From NCBI RefSeq assembly GCF_000743705.1, contig NZ_JQEZ01000003.1, forward strand, positions 14 through 64,013: a DNA stretch of 64,000 nt, in the 5' to 3' direction. This DNA is from Ruegeria halocynthiae. GTDB taxonomy: Bacteria; Pseudomonadota; Alphaproteobacteria; Rhodobacterales; Rhodobacteraceae. The notes under the pieces were generated by a model that made no database searches, was not told the origin of the DNA, and worked only from the letters and a program-made list of their open reading frames with translations. Positions 61,197-64,000 of this stretch are shown piece after piece. The first letter of the stretch is position 1; each line of letters starts with the position of its first letter. A program made the translations under genes and the position numbers.

Positions 61197-62501
61197 ATGA
61201 CCCGCATGACCCTACCTCCAAAATCCGCAGAGCTGATGGAGCGGCGCGCCAAGCTGCTTGGCCCAAATGTATCGACTTTCTATGACGATCCCGTCCATAT
61301 CGTGAAGGGCGAGGGCGTCTGGCTGTGGGATGCGGACGGGCGCAAGTATCTGGATTGCTACAACAACGTCCCGCATGTGGGCCATTGCAACCCAAGGGTG
61401 GTGGAGGCGATCTGCCGTCAGGCCAGTACGCTGAACACCCACACACGGTACCTGCATGACGGCATTCTGGATTATGTGGAAAAGCTGACGGGCACCATGG
61501 ATGCGTCGCTGGATACGGCCATTCTGACCTGCACCGGGTCCGAGGCCAACGATATCGCCCTGCGCATGGCCGAAGGCATGACCGGCAAGCGCGGCATTAT
61601 CGCCACGGACGCCACCTATCACGGCAATACCTCTCTGGTCAGCCAGCTAAGCCAGTCGAACGTGCCCACCGTTGGCTTTGGGCTGGGCCAGTTCTTTCGC
61701 TTTGTCGAGGCCCCCGACAGCTATCGCAACCCGGACCCGGACGGGGTGAAATTTGCCGACGCAGTGGCCGAGCAGATTGCCGAGCATGAGAAATCCGGCA
61801 TCGGGTTTGCCGCGCTTGTGGTCTGCCCCTATTTCCTGAACGAGGGCTTTCCGGATCACCCCGACGGCTGGCTGAAACCCGTGGCCGAGGTGGTGCACAA
61901 GGCCGGTGGTCTGCTGATCTGTGATGAGGTTCAGTCGGGCTTTGGCCGCACCGGAACCCACATGTGGGCGCATCAGAAAATGGGCGTGGTGCCGGATGTG
62001 ATGACGCTGGGCAAACCGATGGCCAACGGGCATCCGGTTGGTGCGGTGGTGACGCGGTCCGAAATCCTGACAAGGTTCCGCAAGGGGTACCGGTATTTCA
62101 ACACTTTCGGGGGCAATCCGGTATCCTGCGCCGCCGCAATGGCTGTGTTGGAGGAGATCGAGGACAAGAGCCTGATCGCAAACGCCAAAACCGTTGGGGA
62201 TCACGCCCGTGCACGGCTGATGGGATTGCAGCAGAAATACGATTTCATTGGGGATGTGCGTGGCTCGGGCCTGATATTCGGGGCTGAAATGGTTCTGGAC
62301 CGCGCCAGCAAAACCCCCGCAAGCGACTTTACCGACAGGGTGATCAATGCAATGCGCCATCGCGGTATCATTCATTCCAAGCTGGGGCGTCACAAGAACA
62401 CGCTGAAAATCCGCCCACCGATGCCGTTTTCCATCGAAAACGCCGATCTTCTGTTTGACACGCTGGACGAGGTTCTGGCCGAAACTCCGTTTGAATCATG
62501 A
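61197..62501 (+). CDS. Class III PLP enzyme, AGXT2L/phospho-lyase-like
   Basis: PLP protein of 434 residues. Segments YLDCYNNVPHVGHCNP, LNTHTRYLHDGILDY, TGSEANDIALRMA and the PLP Lys region TLGKPMANGHPVGAVV strongly resemble the AGXT2L group: ethanolamine-phosphate and phosphohydroxylysine phospho-lyases. Ordinary class III transaminases such as the one at 43718 lack them. That group eliminates ammonia and phosphate from phosphorylated amino alcohols to give an aldehyde. The next gene is a kinase of the matching type, so I favour a phospho-lyase over a transaminase. ATG 61206 is an alternative start. Confidence 0.87.
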   Translation: MTRMTLPPKSAELMERRAKLLGPNVSTFYDDPVHIVKGEGVWLWDADGRKYLDCYNNVPHVGHCNPRVVEAICRQASTLNTHTRYLHDGILDYVEKLTGTMDASLDTAILTCTGSEANDIALRMAEGMTGKRGIIATDATYHGNTSLVSQLSQSNVPTVGFGLGQFFRFVEAPDSYRNPDPDGVKFADAVAEQIAEHEKSGIGFAALVVCPYFLNEGFPDHPDGWLKPVAEVVHKAGGLLICDEVQSGFGRTGTHMWAHQKMGVVPDVMTLGKPMANGHPVGAVVTRSEILTRFRKGYRYFNTFGGNPVSCAAAMAVLEEIEDKSLIANAKTVGDHARARLMGLQQKYDFIGDVRGSGLIFGAEMVLDRASKTPASDFTDRVINAMRHRGIIHSKLGRHKNTLKIRPPMPFSIENADLLFDTLDEVLAETPFES

Positions 62502-63466
62502 ATGCAGTTGTCGAACAGGCACTGGTGCTGTGGGACATGACCGATGCCGCATATCGCCTGATCGCCGCGCGCGAAAATCAGGTATTTCGGGTGGATCATG
62601 GCGACCGTTCATTCGCCATGCGGCTGCACCGGAAAGGGTACCGAACCGATTCCGAGTTGCGCTCGGAATTGCAGTGGATGGATGCCGTGGCGCAGGGCGG
62701 CGTGCATGTCCCCAACCCGATCCCGTCACGTTCGGGTGCCTTTCTGCATGTGGTTGATGGCTATCAGATCGACATTCTGACTTGGCTGTCAGGAGCCCCT
62801 GTCGGCAAAACCGGTGCGGCGTTGAAGCTGTCCGACCGTACCGGCCTGTTCCACAAAATCGGACAGGAAATGGCCCGGCTGCACGCGATCTCGGACGTCT
62901 GGACGCCGCCGCAGGGGTTTGTCCGCTGTTCCTGGGACCGCAAGGGGTTGTTGGGCCCGTCACCACTGTGGGACAGGTTCTGGGACAACCCCACACTGAA
63001 CGACAGTGACCGCGCATTGTTCACTGAGCTGCGCCAGGTTGCGGACACCATGCTGGCGCGGATCGAAGAGGATTTGGACTTTGGGCTGATCCACGCTGAT
63101 CTGGTACGCGAAAATGTCATGCTGGATGGTGATCGGGTTCAACTGATTGATTTCGACGATGCCGGGTTCGGGTTCCGACTGTTCGACCTTGCCACGACGC
63201 TGATCAAGAACATGCGCGAAGAGGATTACCCCGATCTGCACGACGCGCTGATTGTGGGCTACCGGTCAGTGCGCGACATTGACCTGTCGGAGCTGGAGCT
63301 GTTCATCGTGCTCAGATCTGCAACCTATGTTGGCTGGATCATAACCCGGATGGATGAGGACGGCGCAAAGCTGCGCAATGATCGTTTCATCCGCACCACA
63401 CGGGATTTGGCACGGGACTATCTGGCACGGGTGTCCGGGCGTTCAACGCACCGAAACGGCACATAG
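62498..63466 (+). CDS. APH-family kinase, hydroxylysine-kinase-like
   Basis: Phosphotransferase of 322 residues with the aminoglycoside phosphotransferase/choline kinase fold. The catalytic loop is LIHADLVRENVML and the metal-binding motif LIDFDDAGFGF follows, near residues 198-225. The animal enzyme hydroxylysine kinase belongs to this group and works with an AGXT2L lyase. The gene starts inside the stop of the PLP enzyme gene (ATGA overlap), so kinase and lyase are translationally coupled. It is predicted to phosphorylate the hydroxyl of the imported substrate or its demethylated product. Homoserine-kinase-like function is an alternative. Confidence 0.85.
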   Translation: MNAVVEQALVLWDMTDAAYRLIAARENQVFRVDHGDRSFAMRLHRKGYRTDSELRSELQWMDAVAQGGVHVPNPIPSRSGAFLHVVDGYQIDILTWLSGAPVGKTGAALKLSDRTGLFHKIGQEMARLHAISDVWTPPQGFVRCSWDRKGLLGPSPLWDRFWDNPTLNDSDRALFTELRQVADTMLARIEEDLDFGLIHADLVRENVMLDGDRVQLIDFDDAGFGFRLFDLATTLIKNMREEDYPDLHDALIVGYRSVRDIDLSELELFIVLRSATYVGWIITRMDEDGAKLRNDRFIRTTRDLARDYLARVSGRSTHRNGT

Positions 63467-63478
63467 GGGTGCCGTTTC
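63453..63478. terminator. Bidirectional hairpin between the kinase and ridA genes
   Basis: Perfect 10-bp arms GAAACGGCAC and GTGCCGTTTC with a 6-base loop. The hairpin spans the kinase stop codon and lies between convergent genes. No long T-tract. Confidence 0.6.
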
Positions 63479-63505
63479 AGCGGCCCGTCGGGTTATCCTC
63501 CGTCC

Positions 63506-63943
63506 TCAATCCATGGCGACGATGGCTTCGACTTCGAACAGCATCGGGTCGATCGCAAGCTTAGGCACGGGAACCAGCGTTTGCGCGGGCAGCCTGTCCC
63601 CGAAAACCTGAGTGACAGCTTTGGTCAGCACGCCCAGCTTCGCCATATCATGATCCACCACATAGACGGTAAGCTTGACCACCCGATCCACGCCAACGCC
63701 AAGCGCATCAAGAACGGCAAGCAAATTGTCATACGACTGCGCAACCTGCGTCCCGAAGTCAGGCGAGAGACCTCCGTCAGCGTCCTGACCGCCCTGCCCT
63801 GAGATAAATGCCAGCCGCCCAGCGGTGGGTGCGACAACAGCAGTGCTGTAGCCATTTGGTGTCGGGTCACCAAGCTGTGGCGGGTTTACGATGGTTGGCA
63901 CCCGATCTGTTCCGATCTGTTCGAAATGGCTCTGATGGGTCAT
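63506..63943 (-). CDS. RidA-family protein
   Basis: Protein of 145 residues with the YjgF/RidA fold: GRLAFISGQGGQDADGG near residue 42, QVAQSYDNLLAVLDALG near 67, VVKLTVYVVDHD near 87 and the C-terminal LFEVEAIVAMD. Archetypal RidA hydrolyses reactive enamines and uses an Arg shortly before the last strand. Here that stretch reads PKLAIDPMLFEVEA with no Arg, so it may belong to a divergent Rid subgroup. It is convergent with the catabolic operon; a link to enamine-forming PLP chemistry is plausible but unproven. GAGAAAAAGC precedes the start. Confidence 0.85.
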   Translation of the reverse strand: MTHQSHFEQIGTDRVPTIVNPPQLGDPTPNGYSTAVVAPTAGRLAFISGQGGQDADGGLSPDFGTQVAQSYDNLLAVLDALGVGVDRVVKLTVYVVDHDMAKLGVLTKAVTQVFGDRLPAQTLVPVPKLAIDPMLFEVEAIVAMD

Positions 63944-64000
63944 GCTTTTTCTCCTTGTTACGCAATCTACGAACCCGCATAAAGGTATTCAGTGCCATTT

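Noticed and set aside
61197..62501. Ordinary omega-transaminase or aspartate-type aminotransferase
   Set aside because: Motifs and the coupled kinase fit the AGXT2L phospho-lyase group better, though enzymatic proof is lacking.
1..64000. CRISPR arrays, tRNA or rRNA genes, insertion sequences, integrases or attachment sites
   Set aside because: I looked for regularly spaced repeats, tRNA-like cloverleaf ends, transposase motifs and terminal inverted repeats and found none that I can support.

Overview
The window reads as chromosomal DNA of a marine-type alphaproteobacterium, most likely a member of the Rhodobacterales (Roseobacter group). This is an inference from high GC content, alphaproteobacterial protein signatures, a Cyo quinol oxidase with SURF1, tripartite tricarboxylate transport, several amine and aromatic catabolic operons and NnrS. 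Coding density is high. I see no rRNA, tRNA, CRISPR array, insertion sequence or prophage. The only gene-free stretch above 300 bases (51349-51886) holds a decayed gene.

Layout. 1-6386 (minus): one-carbon and glycine genes glyA, lpd, lipA, an alanine/glycine symporter, usp and gcvT (cut by the window start). A divergent XRE-cupin regulator follows at 6533, with two operator-like dyads in the shared promoter region. 7342-14749 (plus): a polyhydroxyalkanoate island with fadD, tetR, phaJ, a Pseudomonas-like class II phaC, phaZ, a DUF445 protein and a phasin. 14840-19672 (minus): cyoABCD and SURF1. 19860-21702: an MFS transporter and a MarR regulator. 21739-27442 (minus): a TonB receptor and a complete siderophore ABC importer, with the same 16-bp palindrome ahead of both units. 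27682-34051: ubiX-ubiD (minus) and ubiT-ubiU-ubiV-nnrS-DUF2478 (plus), diverging around a perfect FNR/NnrR-type box, which indicates oxygen-independent ubiquinone synthesis tied to low oxygen or nitric oxide. 34073-39992: an RND efflux operon with an ABC membrane half lacking an ATPase, and a divergent TetR. 40009-42805: a membrane hydroxylase plus a PanB-like enzyme, and a divergent LysR.

42903-51348: IclR, a class III aminotransferase, HpaR, then hpaF-E-D-G-H-I for meta-cleavage of homoprotocatechuate to central metabolites. HpaI carries an extra C-terminal DUF2218 domain. A frameshifted metallophosphatase pseudogene follows.

51887-63943: a second IclR, then a predicted catabolic operon: covalent-FAD demethylase fused to GcvT, Tm-1-like protein, TctC-B-A importer, aldehyde dehydrogenase, AGXT2L-like PLP enzyme, hydroxylysine-kinase-like phosphotransferase, and a convergent RidA. 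This is the best candidate for an undescribed system. I propose uptake of an N-methylated hydroxy-amino acid, oxidative demethylation feeding methylene-THF, phosphorylation of the hydroxyl, PLP-dependent removal of phosphate and ammonia, and oxidation of the resulting aldehyde. The folate side would connect to the glycine/serine genes at the other end of the window.

The operator ahead of the first IclR gene and the one ahead of this operon have different half-site sequences but identical geometry.
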